The position numbers were made by a program, and so were the translations under genes. A stretch of DNA of 64,000 nucleotides. Origin: CAADGU01 sp035444285 (GTDB lineage Bacteria; Chloroflexota; Anaerolineae; Promineifilales; Promineifilaceae). The stretch lies in the NCBI GenBank assembly GCA_035444285.1, contig DAOMOK010000004.1:387464-451463 (forward strand), in the 5' to 3' direction. How positions within the stretch are numbered: position 1 is the first letter of the stretch; each line of letters begins with the position of its first letter. Shown piece after piece: positions 25,846 to 33,922 of the stretch. The notes under the pieces were generated by a model, which saw nothing but the letters and a program-made list of their open reading frames with translations, was not told where the DNA came from and did not search any database.

Positions 25846-27219
25846 CTAATCCTTGTCTCCATCTTTAGGTGGTGGTGGTGGTGGCGATCCACCAGGCTTG
25901 ATAGCCTTCAAAATGTCGTACCAGAAGGAGGACCCCTGCGATACTGCCAGCCAGGTGAACATTAAACCCAAAATCATTGTTGCCCAACCAGAGGCGGTAT
26001 CGGGTAAGGGGCCGCGCCACCAGGGCAAGGGCAGGTTAAGTCCCTCCAGATTTTGCAGAACGTCGGAAATTAACTGCATTTGTACGCGGATCTCAGCCAG
26101 GCTGGCTTCATCGTCAGATGGAGTGGCAGCGTCTGGTGGGAATTGATTTAAGAAATCTTCCACTTGCGACATTTGCACCGGTTGCACCAGGAAGGCACGG
26201 GCGATAGCGATGGTATCACCACCTACTGTCAACGTTACAATGAGGGAGATAAGGATAACCCACCGCCGCACCCGCCGGCCAAACAGATCACCGGCATTTT
26301 TCATGGCATCATCATACCAGGCTTCAATGCGGGCGCGCGCCTGGTTAACATCAGAGACGCCATAATTGAGTGCATTCTCCAATGCCTTGCGCGCTTTACT
26401 CCCTTCCGGTAATTGCTGAATACCGGCCTGAATGCGTTTGAGCTGCGTTTCTGGTGAACCCATAAGCAAGTCGAGTGCGGCTAACAAGGCTGAGCGTAAG
26501 TCGCTCACTTTCCGGACATCTGGAAAAGATTGGACAAAATTTGATAGTTGCGTGCGCAATTCTGTGTCGTTGTCAATTTCCAGCAGTTTCCCAATTCTTT
26601 GTCGGGTCGCTTTGTCCAGAGGAAATTGCGCCAGGATGCGGTTCAAATGGGCGTGGGCGGTCGTTATCAGCAGTTGATTGTCCTCTGACTGGCCGGGTGT
26701 TATCAGCGATTCCAGCGTACCAAGCAAGGCGGCACGGAAATTAGCGAACGTTTCTTCATCCGGTAAAGTACGAATGATCTCGCGGATTTGCGCAAGTAGC
26801 TCTTCATCATTGTTGAACTCAAGTAGTTTTTCAATCTTTTCCCGGTTTGCAGGGTCCAGCGCAACCTTGTCTAAAATTTGATTGAGGGCCAGATGCACGG
26901 CCGTGACCAGATATTGGTTGTCCTGAGGTTGCAGCAGTTCTAGTATGGAGAGGGAAAACGTACTCTTAGGGATCTGCTCTACATCTCGTTCTCTTGTCCA
27001 GAGCCTTTTGCCTAACGGTTTTAGCGTTTGTATCAGCCCCAGGTTCATAAATTCGTGGCTTTTTTCGCCCATGAGGTCTGTCAACACTTCTGCCAGTGCT
27101 TTGGCGCGCAGATCAAACGATATTTTGACGATCTGGGTTGTGGCGTTGACAACCAGCCCCAGCGCATAATAAATGAGAATAAGACCGAGGCCAACACTGA
27201 TAACGGTTGAGAGAGACAT
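25846..27219 (-). CDS. Membrane protein with tandem helical repeats, unknown function
   Basis: A 457-residue protein I cannot name. It has an N-terminal membrane helix (about residues 5-27), two clear tandem copies of an 80-residue helical module (each with H-L-N-x-I-L..., an I-x-K-L-L-E-F/I-x-N-D block and a F-x-N/D-x-R-x-A-L-L segment), and two or three C-terminal membrane helices. The segment VTLTVGGDTIAIARAF within the first C-terminal helix matches a pattern seen in many bacterial membrane proteins of unknown role. The tail is GGSPPPPPPKDGDKD. GCAGGAGG precedes the ATG at good distance. A structural or scaffold role at the membrane seems likely. Confidence 0.75.
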   Translation of the reverse strand: MSLSTVISVGLGLILIYYALGLVVNATTQIVKISFDLRAKALAEVLTDLMGEKSHEFMNLGLIQTLKPLGKRLWTRERDVEQIPKSTFSLSILELLQPQDNQYLVTAVHLALNQILDKVALDPANREKIEKLLEFNNDEELLAQIREIIRTLPDEETFANFRAALLGTLESLITPGQSEDNQLLITTAHAHLNRILAQFPLDKATRQRIGKLLEIDNDTELRTQLSNFVQSFPDVRKVSDLRSALLAALDLLMGSPETQLKRIQAGIQQLPEGSKARKALENALNYGVSDVNQARARIEAWYDDAMKNAGDLFGRRVRRWVILISLIVTLTVGGDTIAIARAFLVQPVQMSQVEDFLNQFPPDAATPSDDEASLAEIRVQMQLISDVLQNLEGLNLPLPWWRGPLPDTASGWATMILGLMFTWLAVSQGSSFWYDILKAIKPGGSPPPPPPKDGDKD

Positions 27220-27235
27220 GGGGAACCTCCTGCGG

Positions 27236-27266
27236 AATTATGAATTATGAATTATGAATTATGAAG
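27236..27266. repeat. 7-bp-period direct array (GAATTAT)
   Basis: Four consecutive GAATTAT heptamers sit just upstream of the ribosome-binding site of the minus-strand gene ending at 25846. This array is a direct repeat, not a hairpin. Confidence 0.9.
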
Positions 27267-27418
27267 GATGAGGGATGAGTTGTTGGCTGCATCCTATAGA
27301 GTACATTTGGCGTATCGGGAATTCCTGAGAAGCTGGATGGCAAGCAGTTAAAGGCCACCAACCATTAGCAACGATTTCCCGCAGTTTAACAGAGTGCCCA
27401 AATGCCGACAAACAATTG

Positions 27419-27447
27419 TTGTTACTCGTGCCATTCCTGTGTACAAT
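27419..27447 (+). promoter_or_regulatory. Sigma-70-like promoter for tRNA-Leu
   Basis: TTGTTA, a 17-bp spacer and TACAAT. Transcription would begin near 27454, some 75 bp before the mature tRNA. Confidence 0.6.
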
Positions 27448-27463
27448 CCGTTGTTAGCACCGG

Positions 27464-27527
27464 AAAACGTAAGTCGTGAACCGTAAACCGAAGTCCGATT
27501 ACAGATAACCGATTACGGATTACGAAA
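27464..27527. repeat. 7-bp-period array (CCGTAAA / GATTACG type)
   Basis: Heptamers of the form CGTAAAC and CGATTAC run up to the tRNA 5' end. The array closely resembles the one inside the coding sequence at 36349-36433. Confidence 0.85.
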
Positions 27528-27530
27528 CAA

Positions 27531-27613
27531 GGGGTGGTGGCGAAATGGCAGACGCGACGGACTTAAAATCCGTTGGAGGCGACTCCGTGTGGGTTCGAGT
27601 CCCACCCGCCCTA
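27531..27613 (+). tRNA. tRNA-Leu (anticodon UAA)
   Basis: A class II tRNA of 83 nt. The anticodon loop CTTAAAA, closed by ACGGA/TCCGT, gives anticodon UAA. The T-arm is GTGGG-TTCGAGT-CCCAC, the variable arm is long as in leucine tRNAs, and the acceptor stem pairs 27531-27537 with 27606-27612 with two G-U pairs. The CCA end is not encoded. A terminator follows within 10 bp. Confidence 0.95.
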
Positions 27614-27618
27614 TAGTA

Positions 27619-27644
27619 AAAATGGCCCACATGGGCCATTTTTT
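27619..27644 (+). terminator. Rho-independent terminator after tRNA-Leu
   Basis: The stem AATGGCCCA/TGGGCCATT with a tiny loop is followed by TTTT. Confidence 0.85.
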
Positions 27645-27700
27645 GTTGATGAGGCGATGGGGTGACTTTCTTTGGCCTCTTTGTCCCTTTGAATTGAAAA

Positions 27701-29152
27701 ATGGACGTGGAAAAAGCTGTAGCTGAACAGTGCCAGGCGTTTCTGCCGTCGGAGGCTCCTCTGGTGGTGGGGGTATCCGGTGGGCCGGATTCATTGGCGT
27801 TGCTGCATATGCTGGCGCGCGTGGTGGGGCCGGCGCGGTTGGTAGCGGCGCATCTGCATCATGGCTTGCGTGCCGAGGCGGATGAGGAACTGCGGCTGGT
27901 GATGATGACGGCCGTCACCTGGAATATCCCCATTGTGGTTGCCAGGGTAGACGTGCCCGCGCTGGCCCAAACCAACGGCTGGTCAATTGAAGAAGCGGCG
28001 CGCCATGCACGATACCGGTTTCTGGCGGAAACGGCCGTACAAGAAAATACCGATTTTGTGGCCGTGGCCCACCACGCCGATGATCAGGCAGAAACGGTGC
28101 TGCTGCATCTGATTCGCGGCAGTGGGTTGGCCGGGCTGCGGGGGATGCTGCCCGCAGCGCCTGTGCCGGGTGCGCCGCAGTTGACGTTGTTACGGCCGTT
28201 GCTCGCCATTTCCCGCCGTGACATTGAAGCCTACTGCACTGTCCACCGGCTTCAGCCCGTGCAAGACCAGACTAACCGCGATGTGACCTTTTTGCGTAAC
28301 CGCATCCGACATGAACTGCTGCCGCTGCTGGCGCAGTACAATCCCCAGATTAGCGCCCATTTGCAACAGTTAGCGGCACTTACCGCCGCCGATTATGCCT
28401 TGATTGAGGAGTGGTTTCAGCCATTCTGGCAGTCGGTGTTTGTGGAACAGGGGGAGGGCTGGCTGACATTGGCGCGGGCGCGCTGGCAGGAACTGCCGCT
28501 CAGCCACCGGCGTTTGGCGCTGCGCCGGGCCATGTTGGCGCTACGGCCGTCACAGACCGACATCAGCTTCCAGGTGGTGGAACTGGCGCGGGAACTGCTG
28601 GAAAAGGGCGTTACCGGTTCGCAAATGGATTTGCCCGGCAGGTTGACGCTGCGTCTGGACTATGAGCGCATTTTGTTTACCGATGGTGAGGCGGATGCAC
28701 CAACCCCCTTTGGCCCGCAGTTGCGGACGGCTGAAGCCGTCCAACTCCTGATTCCCGGTCAGATGGCGTTGGGGGGTGGTTGGTGGCTATATGCGCAGGA
28801 GTTTAAGGGGGACACGGCCCGAAGCGGCTTCGGGTTGGCCGTTATTCCCCAGAACAGCGATCCCTGGGTGGCGTTTGTAGACGTGGGCGAACGGGAAACG
28901 CTAACAGTACGACCACGCCTGCCCGGTGAACGGTTCCAGCCATTGGGGATGCACGGCCGTCATGCCACCGTTAAAGAAGCGATGATAAACCGGAAGATCG
29001 GGCAGGAGGTACGGCCGTTGTGGCCCATTGTGGCCCATGAAGCCCATCTGGTGTGGCTGGTGGGGCATCAGGTGGACGAGCGGGTAAGGGTGACGGCCGT
29101 GTCCCGTCGCATTATCCGTCTCACCTGCCGCCGGGTTATAGCAACCTTCTGA
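27701..29152 (+). CDS. tilS: tRNA(Ile)-lysidine synthetase
   Basis: A 483-residue TilS, which converts C34 of the AUA-reading tRNA-Ile to lysidine using ATP and lysine. The PP-loop SGGPDS is at residues 26-31. The family blocks HLHHGLR, EEAARHARYRF and AVAHHADDQAETVLLHLIRGSG follow, and the C-terminal substrate-binding domain is present. Residues near 372-381 (TARSGFGLAV) come from the same 21-bp palindromic insert seen in the methyltransferase gene at 8939, here within the C-terminal domain. There is no clear ribosome-binding site before ATG 27701. It follows tRNA-Leu on the same strand but beyond a terminator. Confidence 0.94.
   Translation: MDVEKAVAEQCQAFLPSEAPLVVGVSGGPDSLALLHMLARVVGPARLVAAHLHHGLRAEADEELRLVMMTAVTWNIPIVVARVDVPALAQTNGWSIEEAARHARYRFLAETAVQENTDFVAVAHHADDQAETVLLHLIRGSGLAGLRGMLPAAPVPGAPQLTLLRPLLAISRRDIEAYCTVHRLQPVQDQTNRDVTFLRNRIRHELLPLLAQYNPQISAHLQQLAALTAADYALIEEWFQPFWQSVFVEQGEGWLTLARARWQELPLSHRRLALRRAMLALRPSQTDISFQVVELARELLEKGVTGSQMDLPGRLTLRLDYERILFTDGEADAPTPFGPQLRTAEAVQLLIPGQMALGGGWWLYAQEFKGDTARSGFGLAVIPQNSDPWVAFVDVGERETLTVRPRLPGERFQPLGMHGRHATVKEAMINRKIGQEVRPLWPIVAHEAHLVWLVGHQVDERVRVTAVSRRIIRLTCRRVIATF
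28815..28840. repeat. 21-bp palindromic insert in ACGGCC^GT (tilS)
   Basis: The sequence reads ACGGCC, then CGAAGCGGCTTCGGGTTG and GCC, then GT, in the same reading frame as the copy at 8939. Confidence 0.75.
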
Positions 29153-29175
29153 AAACCTTCTACCCCAGATAACAG

Positions 29176-29203
29176 TTGACTGTATGCCATTTGTGCATAC
29201 AAT
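29176..29203 (+). promoter_or_regulatory. brnTA promoter with operator, leaderless start
   Basis: TTGACT, a 16-bp spacer and TACAAT. A 7-bp inverted repeat TGTATGC/GCATACA (29181-29187 and 29195-29201) fills the spacer, which fits BrnA autorepression. The expected transcription start falls on or next to the ATG at 29210, so the mRNA may be leaderless. Confidence 0.7.
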
Positions 29204-29209
29204 TCCCGC

Positions 29210-29485
29210 ATGAGTTACGAATGGGATCCAGGCAAGGCAGAAATAAATCGGCTGAAACATGGTGTCCATTTCGCTGATGCGGTGGCTGTGCTGGAAGATG
29301 AGCATATGCTGTGGCAGGAGGACATTGGAAACTATGACGAAGACCGGTTTGTAGCCATTGGGGTGGATCACTTGGGACAAATTCTTACCGTTGTGTTCAC
29401 ATTTCGCGGAGATAGCATCCGCTTAATTTCAGCGAGAAACGCAACGAAAAATGAACAAAGGGCCTATGAACGATCAAGAAGCTGA
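29210..29485 (+). CDS. brnT: BrnT family toxin (RNase)
   Basis: A 91-residue BrnT-type ribonuclease toxin of the RelE-like fold. The family blocks are MSYEWDPGKAEINRLKHGVHFADA, EDRFVAIGVDHLG, LTVVFTFRGDSIRLISARNATKNEQRAYE; the last segment carries the catalytic Arg and acidic residues. It heads a two-gene operon with brnA, and the strong promoter ends at its start codon. The order toxin then antitoxin is normal for BrnTA. It seems intact. Confidence 0.92.
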   Translation: MSYEWDPGKAEINRLKHGVHFADAVAVLEDEHMLWQEDIGNYDEDRFVAIGVDHLGQILTVVFTFRGDSIRLISARNATKNEQRAYERSRS

Positions 29486-29486
29486 T

Positions 29487-29747
29487 ATGAGAGAGGAATA
29501 TGATTTTAGCAGTGCCAGACGAGGGCCGATTGTGCCAACTGCGCCAAATAAAACCCGTATTACCATCCGCATTGATACCGATGTGCTCAACTGGTTTCGT
29601 GAACAGATCAACGAACAAGGTGGCGGCAGTTATCAGACCTTGATGAACCAGGCTTTGCGCGAGTTTATAGAGAACCAGGACAAGGACTGGGAAACGATCA
29701 TGCGCCGGGTGGTGCGGGAAGAATTGCAACTGGCAAAGATAAGTTAG
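29487..29747 (+). CDS. brnA: BrnA family antitoxin
   Basis: An 86-residue ribbon-helix-helix antitoxin. The MREEYDFS opening and the TRITIRIDTDVLNWFREQ strand-helix followed by YQTLMNQALREFI are the BrnA signature. In-frame starts at 29451 and 29466 would overlap brnT by more; I chose 29487 because the family begins there. The 3' end, including the stop codon, is duplicated as part of a 20-bp direct repeat flanking the downstream mobile element. Confidence 0.9.
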   Translation: MREEYDFSSARRGPIVPTAPNKTRITIRIDTDVLNWFREQINEQGGGSYQTLMNQALREFIENQDKDWETIMRRVVREELQLAKIS

Positions 29748-29756
29748 TAGAGTACC

Positions 29757-29850
29757 GTAAGCGTTCAGCCCTCCCTGGAGACCTGACAGGTTTTGGCCTG
29801 CAACGCCTCAAGTTGAACGAGTAAAAAACCTGTCAGGTCTGAACGGTTAC
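29757..29850. mobile_element. 94-bp MITE-like element, copy 2
   Basis: It matches copy 1 (25642-25735) in inverted orientation with the same length and terminal repeats. An exact 20-bp direct repeat, AGATAAGTTAGTAGAGTACC, flanks it at 29737-29756 and 29851-29870. It has no coding capacity. Confidence 0.92.
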
Positions 29851-29873
29851 AGATAAGTTAGTAGAGTACCCGC

Positions 29874-31952
29874 TTATCCGTTTTCTATTCGCTGCCTCGC
29901 TGCTGCCAGCAGCACCGCCGAGCGGGGTTGGGCCAGGTAACTTTCGCCGGGTACGGCCGTAGCTTCTGCTAATCGGCAAAAGTCATGGGGCGCGGAACAG
30001 GCGGTGTCAATGATGCGCCGCCAAAGGGTAGTGCCCGCGCCGTTGACCGGCGGTAGGGCAAAATCTAGCGGTTGCCAATACGCATTCAATATCATGTGAA
30101 AAACCGAGCGGCTGCCCCAGACAGTAAACGCCAGGGTATGGGAATCATGCCCCCAATCCGGCTCGTGTAGGTGAATGCCGTGATACTCAATGCGCGATTG
30201 GTGCAGCAGGTCCACCAGGCTGATCTGGCGCGGTCGGGCATAAATGCTCAGGCTTTGGCGCAATGCAATTAGCTGCTGCACGAAATGAAAAATCTCACCA
30301 TTTTTCTCCAGGAGTGACCAATCAAACCAACTGATTTTGTTGTCCTGGCAATAGGCGTTATTGTTGCCGTGTTGGGTGTGGCGCACTTCATCGCCCATGA
30401 GCAGCATGGGCACGCCCAATGAGAGCAGGGTCAGCGTAAAGAAGTTTTTGATCTGGCGAATACGCAGCGCTTCAATTTCCGGGTCGTCAGTTGGCCCTTC
30501 CACACCGCAGTTCCAACTGAGGTTATGGTTGTGGCCGTCGTTGTTGTTTTCGCCGTTGGCTTCATTGTGTTTGTCGTTGTAGGAAACCAGATCGTTGAGA
30601 GTGAAGCCATCGTGGCAGGTGACGAAGTTGATGCTTTGCTCTGGTTCCTGGCCTTCGTGACCGTAAAGGTCCGGGCTGGCCAGGAAGCGGGAGGCGACTT
30701 TGCCTGTCATGCCGGGGTCACCTTTAAGGAAGGCGCGCAGGTCATCCCGGAAACGGCCGTTCCATTCTTTCCACTTGTCTCCTAAAAACGAACCTACCTG
30801 ATACAGCCCACCGGCGTCCCACGCTTCGGCAATGAGCTTGGTGCCTGCCAGGCAGGGGTCGGTTTCAATGTCCCACAGGATAGGAGGATTGGCCAAGGGA
30901 TGCCCATCGCCATCCCGTGACAGAATAGAGGCCAGGTCAAAACGGAAGCCGTCCACGTGCATCTCTTCTACCCAATAATGCAGGCTGTCCAGAATCAGGC
31001 GGCGCACTGTTGAATGGTTGGCGTTGAGCGTATTGCCGGTACCGCTGTAGTTAGCGTAACGGCTTTTGTCTTTGGTCAGGATGTAGTAGACGTGGTTGCC
31101 GATGCCTTTGAAGCAGTAGGTGGGGCCGGTGTGGTCGCCTTCGGCGGTGTGGTTATACACCACATCCAGAATGACCTCGATGTCGGCGCGGTGCAGGGCT
31201 TTTACCATGTCGCGGAATTCATCTAATACGCCCAATGGCTCTTTGTTGGAACTGTAATCGGCATGGGGGGCGAAGAAAGAAATGGGGCTGTAGCCCCAGT
31301 AGTTTGTACGGCCGTCCGGCGCATCGTCCTTGTCAAATTGAAAGACGGGCAGCAGTTCCACGGCCGTGATGCCCAGACTTTTCAGGTAAGGGATCTTCTC
31401 TACCAGACCGGCATAGGTGCCTCGTTTGTCCGGGGCAATGCCAGAATTGGGATGACGGGTAAAGCCACCCACGTGCATTTCATAGATAATGGTTTGGTTG
31501 AAGGGGCGGCGCAGCGGTTCGTCCCCTTCCCAGTCATAACTGTCTGGGTTCGCTACAACGCTTTTGAGGGCTACGGCCGTGTTATCTCCTGGGCGTTTGG
31601 CGGCTTCGCGGCTGAAATGGCGGGGTATTGTCAGGGCACGGCCGTAAGGGTCTAGCAGCACTTTTTCCGGGTCAAACCGCCTTCCGATCTCTGGCGCATA
31701 GGGGCCATATACCCGGTAGGCATACACCTGCCCCGCGCCAATGCCAGGCACAAACACATGCCAGTAATGAAATGTGCGGTTCAGAAAGGGGTCAAGCGGG
31801 ATGGTATGGCGCGGTTGATCATCGTTGGCGTCGTCAAATAAAAGGAGTTCAACGGCCGTGCCCGCTCGTGAATAGAGACAAAAATTGACGCCACCGGTTT
31901 GCACCGTGGCGCCAATAGGAAGACTATAACCGGGGCCAGTAATTAAAGACAT
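29874..31952 (-). CDS. glgX: Glycogen debranching enzyme GlgX
   Basis: A 692-residue GH13 isoamylase-type debranching enzyme acting on alpha-1,6 branches of glycogen limit dextrins. An N-terminal CBM48-like domain (about 10-140) precedes the barrel. The catalytic nucleophile is in DGFRFDLAS, the acid/base Glu in LIAEAWDAGG, and the third acidic residue in FVTCHDGFTLNDL. Length and the YGPYAPEIGRRFDPEK segment fit GlgX. The sequence TATAAAATAGGGGT immediately before ATG 31952 may be a -10 box with a very short leader. pckA lies upstream on the same strand. Confidence 0.94.
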   Translation of the reverse strand: MSLITGPGYSLPIGATVQTGGVNFCLYSRAGTAVELLLFDDANDDQPRHTIPLDPFLNRTFHYWHVFVPGIGAGQVYAYRVYGPYAPEIGRRFDPEKVLLDPYGRALTIPRHFSREAAKRPGDNTAVALKSVVANPDSYDWEGDEPLRRPFNQTIIYEMHVGGFTRHPNSGIAPDKRGTYAGLVEKIPYLKSLGITAVELLPVFQFDKDDAPDGRTNYWGYSPISFFAPHADYSSNKEPLGVLDEFRDMVKALHRADIEVILDVVYNHTAEGDHTGPTYCFKGIGNHVYYILTKDKSRYANYSGTGNTLNANHSTVRRLILDSLHYWVEEMHVDGFRFDLASILSRDGDGHPLANPPILWDIETDPCLAGTKLIAEAWDAGGLYQVGSFLGDKWKEWNGRFRDDLRAFLKGDPGMTGKVASRFLASPDLYGHEGQEPEQSINFVTCHDGFTLNDLVSYNDKHNEANGENNNDGHNHNLSWNCGVEGPTDDPEIEALRIRQIKNFFTLTLLSLGVPMLLMGDEVRHTQHGNNNAYCQDNKISWFDWSLLEKNGEIFHFVQQLIALRQSLSIYARPRQISLVDLLHQSRIEYHGIHLHEPDWGHDSHTLAFTVWGSRSVFHMILNAYWQPLDFALPPVNGAGTTLWRRIIDTACSAPHDFCRLAEATAVPGESYLAQPRSAVLLAAARQRIENG

Positions 31953-31994
31953 ACCCCTATTTTATACCGGAATGCTAACAATAGGGTTTTCGGT

Positions 31995-32040
31995 GGCAAG
32001 GCGCCGGTGGCTGGCGAATACTTGCCGCCAGCGCCTTGCC
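31995..32040. repeat. Imperfect inverted repeat between glgX and pckA
   Basis: Arms GGCAAGGCGC and GCGCCTTGCC are 26 bases apart, with additional internal pairing (TGGCG/CGCCA). It could stop pckA transcription, but no T-run follows. Confidence 0.6.
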
Positions 32041-32048
32041 CCTTGCTA

Positions 32049-33653
32049 CTAAATTTGTGGCCCGGCGTCAGTGACGGCCGTTGACGCCTGGTCGGCGAAT
32101 TGTTTGAAGTTTTCGACAAACATCGCCGCTAACTTGTGCGCCTGGGCGTCATACGCATCCGGATCGGCCCAGGTCTGGCGCGGTTGCAAGACCTCGGCGG
32201 GGATACCGGGGCAGGTGGTGGGGATTTGCAGGCCAAAGATGGGGTCGGTGACATAGTGGACGTTGGCGAGACGGCCGTCTAAAGCCGCATTCACCGTTGC
32301 CCGTGTGTGTGCCAGCTTCATCCGGTGGCCTTCGCCATATGGTCCACCCGTCCAGCCGGTGTTTACCAACCAGCACTGTACGTTGTGTTCGGCAATCTTT
32401 TTGCCCAACAGTTCGGCATAGACGCTGGGATGCTGGGCCATAAACGGCGCGCCAAAACAGGCGCTAAACGTCGCCTGTGGTTCCGTCACCCCCCGTTCCG
32501 TACCCGCCACCTTGGCCGTGTAGCCGGAGATGAAGTGATACATTGCCTGTTCCGGCGTCAGTTTGGCAATTGGCGGTAGGACGCCAAAGGCGTCGGCCGT
32601 GAGGAAGATGATGTTCTTGGGATGGCCGCCGCGCCCAGTACGAGATGCGTTGGGGATGTGGGAAATGGGGTAGGCTGCTCGTGTATTCTCGGTGAGCGAA
32701 GCGTCATCCAAATCCAGCCGCCGTGTATTCACATCAATGCCCACGTTTTCCAAAATAGTGCCGTAACGCCGGGTGGTTTCATAAATCTCCGGCTCACCTT
32801 CTGGATCAAGCCGGATCACTTTGGCATAACAGCCACCTTCAAAATTGAAGACGCCGTTGGCGCTCCAGCCATGCTCGTCGTCGCCGATGAGGGTGCGTGA
32901 AGCGTCGGCGGAGAGGGTGGTTTTGCCCGTGCCGCTGAGACCGAAGAAGATGGCGGTATCGCCATGGGGGCCGATGTTGGCGGAGCAGTGCATGGGCATT
33001 ACGTCTTTGAACGGCAGGAAGTAATTCATGGCGGTGAAGGCCGACTTTTTTATCTCCCCGGCATATTCTGTACCGCCAATCAGTACCATTTTCTTGTCAA
33101 AATTAACCAGAATGAACACATCGGAATGTGTGTGGTCGTAGTCTGGGAAGGCATGAAAGCCGGGGCAATCAATGATGACAAATTCGGGCCGGAATGTGCT
33201 GAGTTCTTTGGGTGTGGCCTGGATGAACATGTTGTGGACAAACAGACTATGCCAGGCGTATTGGGTAATGACACGCACCGGCATTCGGTGGTCAGGGTCA
33301 GCGCCGCACCAGCAATCTTGCACAAAGACATCTTTGCCTTGCAGGTAGGAGGCCATGCGGCGGTGTAGTTCTTCGAAGCGGCCGGCTTCAAATGGGCGGT
33401 TGACTTTGCCCCACCAGATGCTGTCCTGGCTGATGGGTTCTTTGACGATGAATTTGTCGTTTGGAGAGCGACCGGTGAATTGGCCGGTGCGTACCACCAG
33501 CGGCCCCAGATGGGCCATGATGCTTTCATGTCGCTTAAGTGACTCTTCATAGAGGGAGGGGGTGGGCAGATTCCAGTAAATGGTTTTCAGATTTGCCAGG
33601 CCATGTGTTTCCAGGCCGAGTGGACTATGGGAGGTTGGGCTAAATTCAGACAT
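32049..33653 (-). CDS. pckA: Phosphoenolpyruvate carboxykinase (ATP)
   Basis: A 534-residue ATP-type PEP carboxykinase, which converts oxaloacetate and ATP to PEP and CO2 in gluconeogenesis. The nucleotide P-loop GLSGTGKTTLS is clear, and so are RTGQFTGRSPNDKFIV near the N-terminus, the DDEHGW kinase-2 metal site and RLDLDDASLTENTR. An upstream in-frame start at 33809 adds 52 non-homologous residues; ATG 33653 has AAGGAG at proper distance and matches the family length. Confidence 0.96.
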   Translation of the reverse strand: MSEFSPTSHSPLGLETHGLANLKTIYWNLPTPSLYEESLKRHESIMAHLGPLVVRTGQFTGRSPNDKFIVKEPISQDSIWWGKVNRPFEAGRFEELHRRMASYLQGKDVFVQDCWCGADPDHRMPVRVITQYAWHSLFVHNMFIQATPKELSTFRPEFVIIDCPGFHAFPDYDHTHSDVFILVNFDKKMVLIGGTEYAGEIKKSAFTAMNYFLPFKDVMPMHCSANIGPHGDTAIFFGLSGTGKTTLSADASRTLIGDDEHGWSANGVFNFEGGCYAKVIRLDPEGEPEIYETTRRYGTILENVGIDVNTRRLDLDDASLTENTRAAYPISHIPNASRTGRGGHPKNIIFLTADAFGVLPPIAKLTPEQAMYHFISGYTAKVAGTERGVTEPQATFSACFGAPFMAQHPSVYAELLGKKIAEHNVQCWLVNTGWTGGPYGEGHRMKLAHTRATVNAALDGRLANVHYVTDPIFGLQIPTTCPGIPAEVLQPRQTWADPDAYDAQAHKLAAMFVENFKQFADQASTAVTDAGPQI

Positions 33654-33922
33654 TTGATTTGCTCCTTGTATATTCTTGCTGTGGCCGGTTTCCAACCGTG
33701 CCACCTCTGGCAAAAATGCCAGATGATGACCTTCGCAAGTATAAGTATGTTTTTCAGGTATAGCCTTGTAGTGAGATGGGGATGTGGGTAGTGGCAGGCA
33801 GTAGGGCATAGTTTTGTAAAAATGTACTGGGATAATGATGCGCGATTTTTGGCCGCAAGGGATGGGGGAAACGTCACTAAATTGTCAGGACATTTATCAC
33901 TGTGTTTGGTCGGTCAAACGCA

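Larger units (their letters stand above)
27220..27530. other. Intergenic region with repeat arrays and tRNA promoter
   Basis: It holds a GAATTAT heptamer array (27236-27266), about 150 bp without visible structure, the tRNA promoter at 27419-27447, and a second heptamer array (27464-27527) ending just before the tRNA. No gene is seen. Confidence 0.6.

Noticed and set aside
27513..27794. 93-residue minus-strand frame across the tRNA
   Set aside because: It contains the well-known peptide produced by reading the antisense of a tRNA-Leu gene, so it is an artefact.
29757..29850. Insertion sequence
   Set aside because: Only 94 bp, with no transposase; described instead as a MITE-like element.
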